The notes below the pieces were generated by a model. The model was not told the DNA's origin and did no database searches. It saw only the letters and a program-made list of their open reading frames with translations. From contig JAZKJV010000154.1 in assembly GCA_037367405.1 (NCBI GenBank), positions 1 through 64,000 on the forward strand: DNA of 64,000 nt, read 5' to 3'. Position numbers and translations under genes: made by a program. Origin of the DNA: Ottelia alismoides (taxonomy: Eukaryota > Streptophyta > Magnoliopsida > Alismatales > Hydrocharitaceae). This document shows, one piece after another, positions 23,449 to 35,125 of this stretch (positions are counted from its first letter, which is position 1; each line of letters opens with the position of its first letter).

Positions 23449-24321
23449 TAGGGTGGAGCATGGGCCAGGGCCGGCCCAACCCAGCCCGCTCAAGCCCGAC
23501 CCAAGCCCAAGCTCGCTTCCTAAATGGGCGGGCTTGGGTCGCCATTTTAGCCCATTTATCAAATCAGGTCGGGCTCGGGCTTGAGCGTGCCCGAACCCGA
23601 AGCCCACGGGCCGGCCCGATTTAAGGCCCGAAGCCAAGCCCGACCCATGAGCCCAGCCTGGCCCGCCCCTTCTTTCATAATCCTAACCTACTGTTCGTGT
23701 TCGGCCATTCCCCCACATGCCTCCCAAGTCCCACCCCTATCGGCGCCGCCCCATCCCTCCCCAACCCAGAGTCCCCGAGCTCCCTCCCCCTTCCAACGAT
23801 TCCGCCGGTGCGACCCTTGACCCTCCCTAGCCCCAGGCTCCCCTGCCGCCCCACGAATCCACGACCCATTCTACTCCTCGCCACTGTCGTTGCGCGACCC
23901 CCGCTGCCCCGCCAATCTGCGGCCCCTCCACTCCTCGCCACCGACGTTGTGCGGCTCTCCGCCCTCCCCAGCCCCAGACCTCTCCCTCCCTCCCTCACCA
24001 TTCAGGTCCAGCCCTCTGGCCGCCCACTCCTCCCCCTTTACAAACCCGATCCAACCGCCCACTCCCTCCCCTCCTCCGGCTCCCTACCTCCTCACGGACG
24101 AGACCCGACTCCTCCGCTCCTAGGCTATAGGCTGACTTCTGTGGGAATCGCAGGTCGGCCCGACTCGGGCCCGGCCCATCTTGGGTCGGGTTGGGCTCAG
24201 GCTTGGGCCCAATTCTAGAAAAATGAGCGGGCCTAGTCCCGGTCCGCGAGCCCGGCTACCTAAATGGGCCTGGGCTGGGCTAGGTTGGGCCTGACCCGAG
24301 CCCGGCCCATGATCCACCTTA
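23449..24321. mobile_element. Non-autonomous hAT-like element with GGCCC-rich ends
   Basis: TIRs are TAGGGTGGAGCATGGGCC at the left and TAAGGTGGATCATGGGCC inward from the right (16 of 18). The flanking 8-mers AACACAGT (23441-23448) and AACACATG (24322-24329) match at six of eight positions. Dense GGGCCGGCCC subterminal repeats line both ends. The centre (23690-24120) is CCC-rich with a 173-codon proline-rich frame, probably not a gene. Confidence 0.75.
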
Positions 24322-24474
24322 AACACATGTGCCTCTGTCCAAGGGCAGTGGTGTAAGAGTTGATAAGATGACCGATACTGTGTAATTACAAAATTTGAGG
24401 GGCCCTTATATAAAAATCCGTAAAAACTATTATTTGATCTTTTATCGATGTTTTTTTTCCGAAGCAGGTTCAGT

Positions 24475-25289
24475 TAGGGATGAGCATCGGGTTGGGTCGG
24501 GTCGGGCTCACCTCAGCCCAACCCGAGCCTGCTTAAGTTGGAGGGCTTGCGGGCCGGGCCTAAGCCCAGTTTCCTTTGAAAAAATCAGCCCAAGCATGGG
24601 CCCGACCCGTTGGTACTTGGGTCGGGCCTGGGTCGGGCCGGCCCACTTTGGGAAGAAGCATCAAAGAAGTGCGTTTGTTTTCCTCTTTTTTCTTTGTATA
24701 ACCACAACTATGGTGTCTGTTAGATTAATTGAAATCGATTATATAAATTAACTTGACATATTCAGTAGATTTCTCAGCTAAAATTGATTATATAAATTAA
24801 CTTGACATATTCAATAGATTTATCAGATTTCTCAACTACTTCAGTAAATGCAATTACAATATAAAATTTGATTGTATCACTTTCCCTAACAATTAGATCG
24901 AGGGATTGGGTTGGTGGTCAATCGAATTAGTGGGGGATGTTTAATTCGTGGTCCATGTTGGACTCAACTCCACGTTGGATTGGGAATTGGGATCCAAGTC
25001 ACCAAAGATGGGAATTTGGTCCTGTGGTCGGGTACATCTTATTCGGGTTTGAGGCATGTGCATCAATCATCATTCCAGACGAGCCCTCGTTGCAATTAGG
25101 TTGTGTCACTGCGGGCTCGGTTCGGGTCTAGTACGGGCTAATATTCGGGCCGACGGGCTTTGAGCTCGGGCCCTTCGTAGCCCGAACCCGGCCCGAAATT
25201 GGAAATGGGCCTAATTTAAGGCCCAAGCCCGCCCATTAAATGCACAGGCTCAGGCTTGGGCCAGGCTTTAGCGGGCCGGGCATCGAGTA
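24475..25289. mobile_element. Non-autonomous hAT-like element, 815 bp
   Basis: It begins TAGGGATGAGCATCGGG and ends ...GGGCATCGAGTA. A perfect 8-bp duplication GGTTCAGT flanks it (24467-24474 and 25290-25297). GGGTCGGGC-type subterminal repeats resemble those of the element at 23449 but the core differs. No transposase. Confidence 0.82.
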
Positions 25290-25789
25290 GGTTCAGTTAG
25301 GTTCAGTGAGAACTTTTTCTTCGGAATCCCCAACTGTCACATTTATTTGCGGGTTTTTTATACGAACCCTTGATTTTATATATTTGCAAAGACACCCCTA
25401 CTTATCAATTCACACGTATGTCAACGTCGTAAAGTGTTGCGGACATATAGATACCAAGGTAATTGCGAAGTATCGGATACTTACAGAGGTATACATTTTA
25501 GGGGGAAAACATCACTAATGGACTTAAAAATTAAAAAGAGAAAATATAATTTTACATATATACACCAGTGCATATCAAATGCTGACAGCTGAAGGGTACA
25601 TATGCTAACGGTGTATAACACTCAGGGGCATACGTGTAATTACACGGTTTAAAGGGGTGTATATGTAAAAATCCCTTCTAACTTCGACAAAATTAGAACA
25701 ATATCGTAATAGGTTATTACCTGAGAGAAACTTGAATCGCAGACACAAAATGCATCCATGCATTGATCTGTAGAATCAGATATGATTAA
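25290..25789. other. Unassigned sequence between hAT element and zinc-finger exon
   Basis: No gene seen. It contains low-complexity phrases resembling those at 21300-21500 and may include the 3' flank of the minus-strand exon at 25790. Confidence 0.35.
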
Positions 25790-26247
25790 TTACATAGTTC
25801 GATCTGCCCGCGACTGGAACCAACCTCTCATCTCATCGTCGCCGTCACCACTTTCGTAATCATAAGGTCCCTTCAATGCTGAATCGTTTGCGCAGGCAGG
25901 AATACTTCTGCACTGCTCTACTCCACTTTCGCCTCTCAATCTTCCCTTCTTTGCCTCCCTCCACTTGTGTCTCGGGTGGGTCTCGTGAGATAGCGCTACG
26001 ACCTCCCGCAACAGGGAAGTCCTCAAAGCCAACTGACACATCCACGTCGTGGCCATCATCACGATCATCCTCGCTTCCACCTTCTTCAGAGCTCCAGAAG
26101 GTTGCAACCTCGTGTGCTTGGCTTTCACGAGGCTTGCGCTGTAGGAGTTAAGAGTAACCAGTTTTGGAAATGTTATGGCCTGCTTTCGGTGGCTTCCATC
26201 CGCATCTGAGACACGTCTTGTTTCGTCGGAAGTTGACAAAGCCACAT
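25790..26247 (-). pseudogene. Last exon of a VAR3-like RanBP2 zinc-finger protein, frameshifted
   Basis: On the minus strand a splice acceptor (GGATCTGCAG, AG at 26248-26249) is followed by CGFVNFRRNKTCLRCGW. This is the second half of a RanBP2-type zinc finger (Cys-x10-Cys-x2-Cys, with the conserved Asn). An in-frame TAA follows at 26148-26150. After it the same frame gives an acidic SSEEGGSEDD stretch and FEDFPVAGGRSAISRDP, then a one-base shift near 25972-25982 leads to RHKWREAKK and the terminal DYESGDGDDEMRGWF. From memory, this order (finger, acidic stretch, DFPVxGGxSAxSxDP, KW-E, E-M--WF) is the C-terminus of plant VAR3-like proteins, which act in plastids or mitochondria. The stop and the frameshift make it a pseudogene, barring sequence errors. 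The matching first exon seems to lie at 55375-55656. Confidence 0.7.
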
Positions 26248-26249
26248 CT

Positions 26250-26856
26250 GCAGATCCAAATGCAGTTTAATGGCAATCCGGGGTAATCTTATGCAAGCAC
26301 GAGATGGAAGCCTAGATATTACGTGGATCCATTGATGGAACCTGACAGAAAAGGATAGCCTTTCGGTACAATAACTTTCTCTTGGAAAACAAGGAAACCC
26401 GCGATCAAGATGATAAGTGTTGAGAATACCAAAGGATTGAGTTAATTGGGTGAAAGATTTCTACATAAGCTGGTCTCCCTTCAACCTATAGCAAATGTTT
26501 GCTTTTTGAAAACCTCGAAAACAACTAACATCTCGGGGTTCTCTTCTCGAACCAATGCCAGAGGCGACAAAAGGGGCGTATCAAACACCATATTTACAAC
26601 TCAACTCCTTGCTTACCAGAACCCGTGCAACGATAATCCTATCCATCCTATATGAATCATGTGTGTATTTGACAAGTCTCGAGGTTCATAGAACAATATA
26701 CTGTCACAAAAGGATGCAGCCCGACCATAGGTTAACCTTGTAGATCCATGTGCTTACACATAATTGAGTTGTGTGTGCACGTGTGCAAAAAAAAAGGAAA
26801 GCTTATAACAGTAGGAGGTCCCTTCCCACTCTCAACACCTGGCTTCTCTCTCTCTG
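26250..26856. other. Unassigned (intron-like) sequence upstream of the zinc-finger exon
   Basis: No exon or repeat recognised. If the zinc-finger gene reading is right, this is what remains of the intron before its last exon. Confidence 0.4.
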
Positions 26857-27898
26857 TGTTATCAGGATCATCAAGGCAATTATAAACAGTAATTAATAGA
26901 TCCAAATGAATTAACAGAGAAGCAGTACAGATTAACATCAAGATAATCACGTGTTTCCCATTCATTATCCTATTACATAATGCAAACAAAAACCGATTAA
27001 TTAAACAGAAACGGAAATTAGAGCGAGATCCAGAAAAGGTAAAGTAATAAAAAAAATTGCAACAAACAAAAAGAAAGATGAATTAGATTAGAGATTACTG
27101 AAGCGTCCATGAAATGGATTGTCCTTAGAGAGGAAATCGCCCCCACAATGCCAGTGCATAGGGTGCTGACGATCCCGCTTCCAAGATACGACGGTACACG
27201 ATCTTTGTTTGCGCACACTGACGAGACCGTCCTCGAAAGTACCTCGGAGAACTTGCAGCCGAGAAGAACATGTCGCAGATGTAGTGAGAGAACAAAGAGC
27301 AAAGGCGGTGGCGAGAGAGTTTTCTTGTGTGTAAAGAAAATGGCGTCGGGGGAGGAGTATATAAAGAGACTTGTGTGCCCTAGTGTGCGGTATTTTCCAT
27401 TTTTCGAAAATGCCCCTCAACGGGCGTGTCCCTTCGGATTTCGAAACTGCGGCTAAAACGAGCCGTTTTGGGTCGAGTCAGATTCCCATTGCGATCGAAT
27501 CCAAATTAATCCGTCAGATTATTTTAATCGACCAACCAAATGAAACCCGCAACAAAAGTATCGAGATCCGAGATCCGAATTGACTCTCCCGAGCTCGAGC
27601 CCAAGCCGGTGCCGGAGCCGGAGACAGAGCGGAGCGCGCGCGTACGTGTGTGGCCCTCCATTCCTCCTCTCTACTATTGCTACAAGAGCTTGGGGTGTGA
27701 ACTCATATATAAGTCCATCAAAAGTTTAGAAACACTAGATGTGGTACTAAACTTTCACCCATAACTCTCCTTGTTTCAAATTGTGAATTTTCAACTTTCT
27801 CTCCAATCTATTTGATTTCCCAATTGAGACCAAATTAGCTATATTGTAATTGCATAGACTTTCTAATTAAATCCTAATTACATACTTTAAATACGACA
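26857..27898 (-). repeat. 3' LTR of the interrupted minus-strand Copia element
   Basis: On the minus strand the LTR starts TGTCGTATTTAAAG at 27898, directly after the purine tract GTGGGGGAT. It contains TATA-like ACTTATATATGAG (~27700) and CTTTATATACTCC (~27360). A possible end is ...CTGATAACA (26857). The left border is uncertain because no target duplication can be checked: the other end of this element is missing. The stretch 27100-27340 looks exon-like but I read it as R/U5 sequence. Confidence 0.5.
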
Positions 27899-28606
27899 AT
27901 CCCCCACGAAATCACCAATTTGAAATGAGATTCAAAAGTTAAAAAAACATCTTTCGACAGCCACACTTTTCTTTCAGTAAAAGTACCTTCCAGTTTGAAC
28001 CTCTACCTGAGTTTACTACTTTCACTTTAACAGGAATGAAGTGAACTACGTCTTGAACTTCAAACCTTGGTGTTAAAGTATACGGTAGAAACAACAAAGT
28101 GTTGTTCTTGGTACAATCTTCAGGGTTGGTGCTTTTAAAGACCACGCATCCTTATCCTGTTTCATGAGTTTGTTCAGGAAAGACCCTCTTCCTTTAACTG
28201 TGATCCACAGTAACACTCACATATGTGGCATTCTCCAATGATGCACTGCTAACATCCTACCCAAAGGCTTGAACCCATTCAGAGCCTATACTCTTCCTAA
28301 ACCTGCAGCTTAAATGACACTCAAGCTTACATGGATAAGACACTCGTGCATAAGCATTAAACTAAGAGTGCCAACCAGTTCTCCAAACAGCTTGTTATTA
28401 CCACATTGAACCTACTTCGTGGGATCTCCACTCAGATAGGTTGGGTTGCTACTGTAGAGGAACTCCCAATGGATCTCAATCTCATCCCAAACCTAGACTT
28501 TAGGACTAAAGATCTATCAAGTCCCTTAGTCAGCGGATATGCCGTGTTGTCTTTGGATCCAACAAAATCCACAACCAACACTCCTCGAGACACCAAATCC
28601 CTTAAC
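27899..28606 (-). pseudogene. Copia pol, RNase H end and 3' tail (left half of an interrupted element)
   Basis: Translating the minus strand from 28606 gives LRDLVSRGVLVVDFVGS, DNTAYPLTKGL and LVLKSRFGMRL, the usual end of Copia RNase H (ID-V-S--N-ADPLTKGL). It continues directly the reading that stops at 31130, across the inserted element 28612-31129. Below ~28400 the tail is non-coding down to the purine tract at ~27900. Together with 31135-33060 it forms one Copia element in reverse orientation. Confidence 0.75.
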
Positions 28607-28611
28607 GTCTT

Positions 28612-28950
28612 TGTTATAAAATATGAAGAATGCGGAAGCGAATGATAAACAGAGCATAAACCAGAAATGAATAAACATGGAAGAACACAAAAGTTTTTTA
28701 CGTGGAACCCTACTCCGTGAGGAGCGGGATGAAACCACGGGAGAAGCCCTCAACGGGGCGTGTTTGTCTATTGACTTTCTCAATGGATTCAAGAGGTCTG
28801 GGCCCTGGGGCTCCTTATATAGCCTCTCCAAAGCCTCCAAGTCCCACCGTTGGACGATGTGGGACTAAACACTGTATGGGGTAAATGGATCCTGGAGGTA
28901 TCCATTTACCCTGCTACAACTCAATAGGCGCATAACCACATACTCCAACA
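28612..28950 (-). repeat. 3' LTR of the small Copia-type element
   Basis: 339 bp, ends ...TACTCCAACA on the plus strand. The minus strand carries GGCTATATAAGGAGCCCC (TATA box) and the late motif GGTTTCATCCCGC...CTCACGGAGTAG. Confidence 0.9.
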
Positions 28951-30833
28951 CTCCCCCTCAAGCTGGAGCATGCAATGCTCAGCTTGGACAAACAGACAGA
29001 AACTCAACTCAACGCTACAAGACACTACGGACAATATCAACCCAACGCGCACGTGCTGCAGTCGAGGACGTTGCTTCTCATGCCGTGCAGGTGAGGAGGA
29101 CAAACGGGCTGGAGTGTGAGTCAACTGAATTCGGAATCTGACCATCGAGTCTGAAACTGCGCATGAAGTCTCCTCGTCGGAGAACTGGCTCAGAGAATGG
29201 TGCACTACTCTGATGTACCTATGATACCACATGAAAACTCTTGCCCTCAAGGGAATGGTCCTCTGCTCTGGAGTCCCTATGGCTCACATGAAAACTCTGG
29301 CCGAATAACAACAAGAATGATGGGGACCACGAAACAAGTGATGGCAACTTATGCTCATCTGAAAAATGACCGCACACTCGTGCGTGTCTGAAACTGGAGA
29401 CTCGGAGATGTCTGATGTCGAGTCTGAAACTGGATCTGAACTGTAGAGTTTGGAATCTGAATGGCCTGTAATCTAAGTCTTGGAAAAACTAATAAATTGG
29501 CTGGCCTGTGACTCCACATATACTCCCCTTTCTCCCATACTTGTCGGAAAACAGACAAATCGACAAAGTTGGGAGAAGACAGCATAATGGGGAAAACACG
29601 AAACTTGCGGCTTTTCCATTTTTTTTAAGTCGTCTCAACATTTTTTTCAGCTTTTAATCAAACAAAATTTTCTGCGTACGATTTTTTTTATTGTACGCGT
29701 CTCTTTTTTTTCAACTGCGTACGACTTTTCTTTGTACGCGCCTTTTTTTAAAGCGTACGGCTTTTTATTGTACGTGCTTTTTTTTCCAAAAGCTATACTT
29801 TTTTTTTTGCAAACAATCCGCTCTTGGGACTAAAATACATCAGGTCTTTTTTTTCTCAGGCCATAGCCTCACTTGGGTTGCTCTCTCCTCACCTTTTTTT
29901 CTTTTCCTCTCATTTTTTTCTTTTTTTTTGAAATCTCCTCCTTTTTTTTCAATGGGCTTCCCCCCATTTACTCAAAAACATTCTTTTTTTTACAGCCCCT
30001 TCGCAGCCCCAAGGGCTCCAACAGCCCCTGGCGGCTGGGCTTTCAACAGCACTTTTCCTTTAAAAAAAATAAATGAATCGGCCCCCTTTTTTATTTAAGA
30101 AAGAAGCAGTAGGGTTTCCACGCATGGGAAGCCCTCATTTCTGCGCCGCCTGGGCGATTGGGGAGGAGACCCCGCCTCCATCGGAGCGCCGCCTGGGCGC
30201 GGCTGGGAGCGGCAGGAGGCGTGCGCGCGGGCGCCTAGAGCATGCCGTTCTTGAAGATGCACGTGAGAACCGCCAATGTGCGCCGCCTCGAGAGAATCGC
30301 CGCATGGAGTCTGAGGCGCATGTAGGGCTCTGATGCGCGACCTGAGTTGCTGCCGCCTACAGCGGGTGGTTGGTGTTCTCGCCGCCTGTGAGCCCTTCCT
30401 CGCTCGCGGAGGAGGGGCGATCTGGAGATCGTGCGCGCTGCCGCCTGGGTTGCGACGAGTGGAGATGCGCCGCTTTGTAGTGCAAGACGGCAGCTGTGGC
30501 GAGACTTGGAGAGGTCGAAGCTTGATAGGCCGCCTGGAGAGAACCTTCCCTGGAGGTCTCGTGCGGCTAGAAGCGCGAGGAGATGTGGAGGGTGGCGGCT
30601 TTGAGGTTCGTCAGGAAATCTGGAGGGTGGTTGTGCCGCAAGGATGCGTGCCGCCGAGTCGTGCAGATCTAGGGTTTCCAGTAAACCCAACACCCTTGAA
30701 AAGGATGGCAGCGTACAAAAAACCACATATCGATCGTTGAAAAGCAATGTTTTAAGAAAACCACCAACATAAACTCGAACTTGGAATGATCTAAAAGAAA
30801 ATTCAAGAACAAACTTCAACCAAGCTGATACCA

Positions 30834-31129
30834 TGTTAGAAAATCGGAAGCGGAAGCGTAACATGGAAAAAGACAAAAGTTTTTTACGTGGAACCCTACT
30901 CCGTGAGGTGCGGGATGAAACCACGGGAGAAGCCCTCAATGGGGCGTGTTTGTCTATTGACTTTCTCAATGGATACAGGAGGTCTGGGGCTCCTTATATA
31001 GCCTCTCCAGAGCCTCCAAGTCCCACCGTTGGACGATATGGGACTAAACACTGTATGGGGTAAATGGATCCTGAAGGTATCCATTTACCCTGCTACAACT
31101 CAATAGGCACATAACCACATACTCCAACA
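30834..31129 (-). repeat. 5' LTR of the small Copia-type element
   Basis: 296 bp, about 90% or better identity by eye with 28612-28950 outside the short indel region. Its primer-binding site lies on its left (30820-30833). Confidence 0.9.
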
Positions 31130-31134
31130 GTCTT

Positions 31135-33060
31135 AAGTCTGGTTTGTATGTGTCTCCTTGTTTTCTGATTGAACTTTCAACTCTTGATCTTATTAATTGT
31201 GGGCATGTTATCACAGTTTACCGAGATCGCAGGAACTAACTGACTTACCATGGGAATCTCTAAAAGAAAAAGAAGTTCCCTTAGCCATTCAGCCTCAATT
31301 CCAGTGGTGTCCAAAGCATACAGCTCGGCCTCAAAGGTAGATCGAGCTAAAATGGTCTGCTTTACAGACCTCCAGGGAGACTGCACCGCCTCCAAGGGTA
31401 GAGACATACCCAGTAACACCATTACTCCCACACTCCTCTATTTTCTCGATCCAGCTTGCATCACTATATCATTATGGTACAGATGGATGTCTACCATATT
31501 GCAAACTAAGGAGTTCCTTTCAAGTACTTCAGTACTTGATCCAGAGCATCCTAGTGAGTACGGTCAGGACATCTAGTGTATCTACTCAGATTTGCAATCG
31601 AGAATGAAATATCAGGTCTCGTGCAATTCGCAAGATATATTAAACTCCCTATCACTTGTGAATACCTTAGCTGAGCTACGAGTACTCCACTTTTATTCTT
31701 AAACAGTGTTTCGGATGAATCAAAAGGAGTGCTTACAGCTTTGCAGTCTTGATATCCAAATTTCTCAAGTACCTTCTCAACATAGTGAGATGAAGAAATT
31801 ACGATCCCATCAACTGACCTTGTCAGTTTGAGACCCAAGATCACATCAGCAACACCCATGTCCCTTATCTCAAACTTGCTACTCAAAAAAACTTTAGTCT
31901 CATTAATAATCCTTGTATGTGATCCAAACAAAAGTATGTCATCAACATACAAGCACAAGATAATATACTCATCACCTTTTACCTTGGAATAGACACATTT
32001 ATCGGATTCATGAACCTTAAAGCCATATGACAAAATGGTTTTGTAAAATTTTTCATGCCAATGCTTTGGTGCTTGTTTCAATCCGTAAATGTATTTAACA
32101 AGCTTGCAAACCTTCCCCTCATTCACAGGAGTCACAAGCCCATCAGGTTGATCCATATAGATCTCCTCCTTAAGATCGTCATGCAAGAAGGCGGTCTTCA
32201 CATCCGTCTGGTGGATAGAGAGATCATATACATATGCCAATACTACGAGCATCCGGATTGTGGTCATCCTAGTTACATGGGAATATGTATCAAAATAATC
32301 GATAACTTCCTCTTGCCTAAAGCCCTTAGCAACTAATCTGACTTTATACTTTTCAATTTATCCACCAGGCCTAAGTTTTCTCTTAAATACCTACTTGCAC
32401 CCAATGGTAGAGAATCTTTGGGTAAATCAACCAACTCCCAAGTCCCATTAGCCATAATAGAATCCATCTTAGATTTAACGGCTTCCTTCCATTGTTTTGC
32501 TTCAGATGAAGCCATGGCTTCCTTGTAACTTGGTGGATCACCCTCGATCTGGTATACAACAAAGTCCCTACCCAGATCCTTGGCTATCCGAGGTCTTTTA
32601 CTCCTCCTTGGCTCAATCTCTTCTGAAAGGTCATTGGGTTCAGGTTGAGTCTCAGCCCCCACATACGTTATCCTTTCCACTTGATCTGGAATAGATCTTG
32701 ATGTGGAGGAGCTCTCAATGGTCAGATTTTAAGGAATCCCAGTCTTCCTAGGGAAGACATCCTTAAAGAAGGTAGCATAACGGAGTTCAACAATGGTGTT
32801 GACATCTATGACCGATATCTCGGACCGAATTACCAAGAACCTATATGCATAGCTATTTTCCAAGCAACCTAAGAAAATCGCATCAACAGTTTTAAGACCA
32901 AGCTTCTTTCTCTTGTGTTCTGGGACTAAAACCTTAGCGAGACAGCCCCACACTTTGAGATATCTTAAGTTCAATTTCTTATTTCTCCAAAATTCAATAG
33001 GATACTTTTCCATATGCCTTGGAGGAACCCTATTCAGAATATGGCAAGTCGTATTCAAGG
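31135..33060 (-). pseudogene. Copia pol, integrase end through RT to RNase H (right half of an interrupted element)
   Basis: The minus strand shows, in order: integrase C-terminal part (33058-32729, ILNRVPPRHM...FWGC-like segment), a linker with SKRPRIAKDLG (32680-32333), and reverse transcriptase (32267-31551) with IHQTDVKTAFLHDDL and the active-site LYVDDILLFG. RNase H follows (31431-31177), with the TILARSTFEAELYAL motif. Frameshifts separate the blocks, and the reading ends in the target duplication of the small element at 31130. The N-terminal part (gag, protease, first part of integrase) and the 5' LTR are missing. The break near 33060 adjoins an opposite-strand Copia at almost the same place in integrase. 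Confidence 0.85.
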
Positions 33061-34537
33061 AGAAGATCCCGTTCTCGATTGCATTTCTTGATACGGATTT
33101 TTTCTCTCTTACGCCTCGTGTTTTTGGGTCAGTTGCTTTTGTCCATCAGATGTCTCCAGGTCTTGACAAGCTCTCCCCTAGAGCTGTCCAAGTGTATTTT
33201 TGTTGGGTATTCCAGGACCCAAAAGGGTTATTGTTGCTTTGACCCTGTTCGAGAAGGTATCATGTTAGTGTGGATGTCACTTTCTTTGAGTCTATTATGT
33301 ATTTCTCCCCTACAGGTGACAAGCTCATTTCTTCAAAGAATGGAGAAGAGGTGTATATGACTCTACCTCCAATTTTGTCAACTCTAGACTCTACTCCACC
33401 ACCTTCTCTATTTACCTGCTACACCTACTTTCTTTCCGCAGGTTTACCACCGTAGACCTTGTGCTCATGTGCACCCTCCATCATCCAGCACGTCTCAGGT
33501 ATGTTCTGAACATTTGAGTTTCACTAATGGCATTGGTGATTTGTGTGTGCAATATTATGTACAGGATGCCTTAGATGTTCAAGTCTCAGCTACTGAGGAA
33601 GATGGGGACCTTGATGTCCCTATTGTCTTACGGAAGAAGATACGTACATGCACTATGTATCCTCTTGCTTCCTGTGTTTCTCTGCCACGTCTCTCAGAGG
33701 ATTTTCATACGTTTGTTATGGGTATGTCGGCCGTGGAAATACCACGGTCCTATCAGGAGGATTTGAAGAGTAGTCAGTGGTGTCTGGCTATGGAGGAGGA
33801 GATGATAACGTTAGTCTCGTGATATTTGGAGTGTTGTATAGGCTCCTCCGGGTGCATTTGTTGTTGGTAGCAAATGGGTGTTTACAGTGAAACACAGTGC
33901 GGATGGTACTGTGGACAGGTATAAGGCCAGACTAGTTGCTCGTGGGTTCACCCAGACCTATGGAGTGATTATCTGAATACCTTTTCTCCAATTGCTTGTC
34001 ATTCTACACTGTGGATTCTTATTGATGTTGTTGTGGTACGTGATGGTCATTATTCCAATTAGATGTTAAAAAGGTATTTTTTGTATGGGATTTGCAGGAG
34101 GAAGTCTACATGCAGCAACCACCTGGGTTTGTTGCTGAGGGGGGGGGGGGTCTCATATGGTGTGCAGACTTCACAAGGCCATATATGGCCTTAAGTAGAG
34201 TCTAAGGGCTTGGTTTAAGAAGCTCTCTGAGTTGATTGAATAGCAGGGGTTTGTCAGATCTACTGCATATCATTCTCTTTTTGTTGGGAGAACCCATAGA
34301 GGTGACGTTGCTATACTAGTCTACGTTTATGATATTATTATTACAGGCAGTGATGAACAGGGCATTCAGGCATATTGTAATCAAGGATCTTGGCAAGTTG
34401 TGTTACTTTCTTGGCCTCTAATTTGCAAGAAATCAGCATGGTATGGTAATGACGCAAAGAAAGTATGTCACTAACCTCCTATCTGAGACGACCATAACAG
34501 GATGTAGACTTGCTATAACTCCAATGGATCCCAATAC
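33061..34537 (+). pseudogene. Copia pol, integrase end to RT (left half of a second interrupted element)
   Basis: Plus strand. It opens with EKIPFSIAFLDTDFFSLTPRVFGS (integrase C-terminal region), followed by a Pro/Ser-rich linker (33390-33500) and the SYQEDLKSSQW-type start of RT. RT itself (33840-34530) is split by frameshifts, with the GG run at 34138-34150 and a damaged catalytic box (YVYDIIITGSD). It is the same family as the Copia at 49233-53847. It breaks off in DPNT at the target duplication of the solo LTR inserted at 34538 and resumes at 37558. Confidence 0.8.
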
Positions 34538-35115
34538 TGAAGGATATGAGAAAGTCATTAAGCGCATCACGGAAACGTGAGGATCGCATCGTATGCGATC
34601 GGGAGCAACTAATCGTACTAGTGGCTCGAGGCAGCGGAATTTAAAAATTTTGAAACGATAAAACCACATGATCCAAGAACATTTCTCGGATCGTTTCATA
34701 TAAACCACAAACAAGTATTAGGTTTACCTCTTGAAGCGTGGTTGCGATCGAGTATCTAAACGAAGAGACCTCTTGTCTCAAGTTCGATCCAACGGAGGAG
34801 ACGCTTGCGAACGCGTTGATGAAACGCATGCTCCTCGCAATCCATGTTGATTATCCAAGTGGTGCACCTCTTGATCTCGTCATACGAATCCACATCTTCT
34901 TCACAAGCGATGCGCATTGAAAGAGATGGAGATCCACGAGCAAACAATCAGGCAGCATAATAACGATGCTGCGACGATGGCGACTCTCTCTAGGGCTCAA
35001 TGGTGGAAGACCATAATGAGAGAGAGAGAGAGAGACTTGGCATGTAGACAGAGAGATGGAGAGAGTTTTAATTTCTCTTGGAATTATGTGTATCATCAAA
35101 GGCATGGGCTACCCT

Positions 35116-35125
35116 TCCTTTTATA
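35116..35125 (-). promoter_or_regulatory. TATA box of solo LTR A
   Basis: The minus strand reads AGTATAAAAGGAAGG. Copy B has TATTATAAATAG at the homologous place (40125-40134). Confidence 0.5.

Larger units (their letters stand above)
28612..31129 (-). mobile_element. Small non-autonomous Copia-type LTR element, 2518 bp
   Basis: Direct LTRs at 28612-28950 and 30834-31129 start TGTTGGAGTATGTGG on the minus strand. The primer site next to the right LTR reads TGGTATCAGCTTGG (initiator-tRNA-Met type), and the purine tract TTGAGGGGGAG adjoins the left LTR. The 5-bp target duplication GTCTT is perfect (28607-28611, 31130-31134). The 1.9-kb interior has no gag or pol. It has a T-rich tract (A-rich in the sense of the element) at 29630-29990 and a GC-rich part at 30080-30680 with only compositional ORFs. 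It interrupts the RNase H of an older Copia on the same strand. The left LTR has extra bases near its end, so the LTRs differ slightly in length (339 and 296 bp). Confidence 0.92.

Noticed and set aside
25876..26151. 91-codon plus ORF opposite the zinc-finger exon
   Set aside because: Shadow of the minus-strand coding sequence.
27088..27420. Possible first exon (110 codons) of the zinc-finger gene with a TATA box at ~27355
   Set aside because: The stretch lies between the Copia purine tract and the inferred LTR end, gives no recognisable protein, and fits R/U5 of the 3' LTR better. A VAR3-like N-terminal exon exists at 55375-55656 instead.
30235..30969. 244-codon minus ORF
   Set aside because: It crosses the LTR, primer site and GC-rich interior of a non-autonomous element and shows no gag or other motif.
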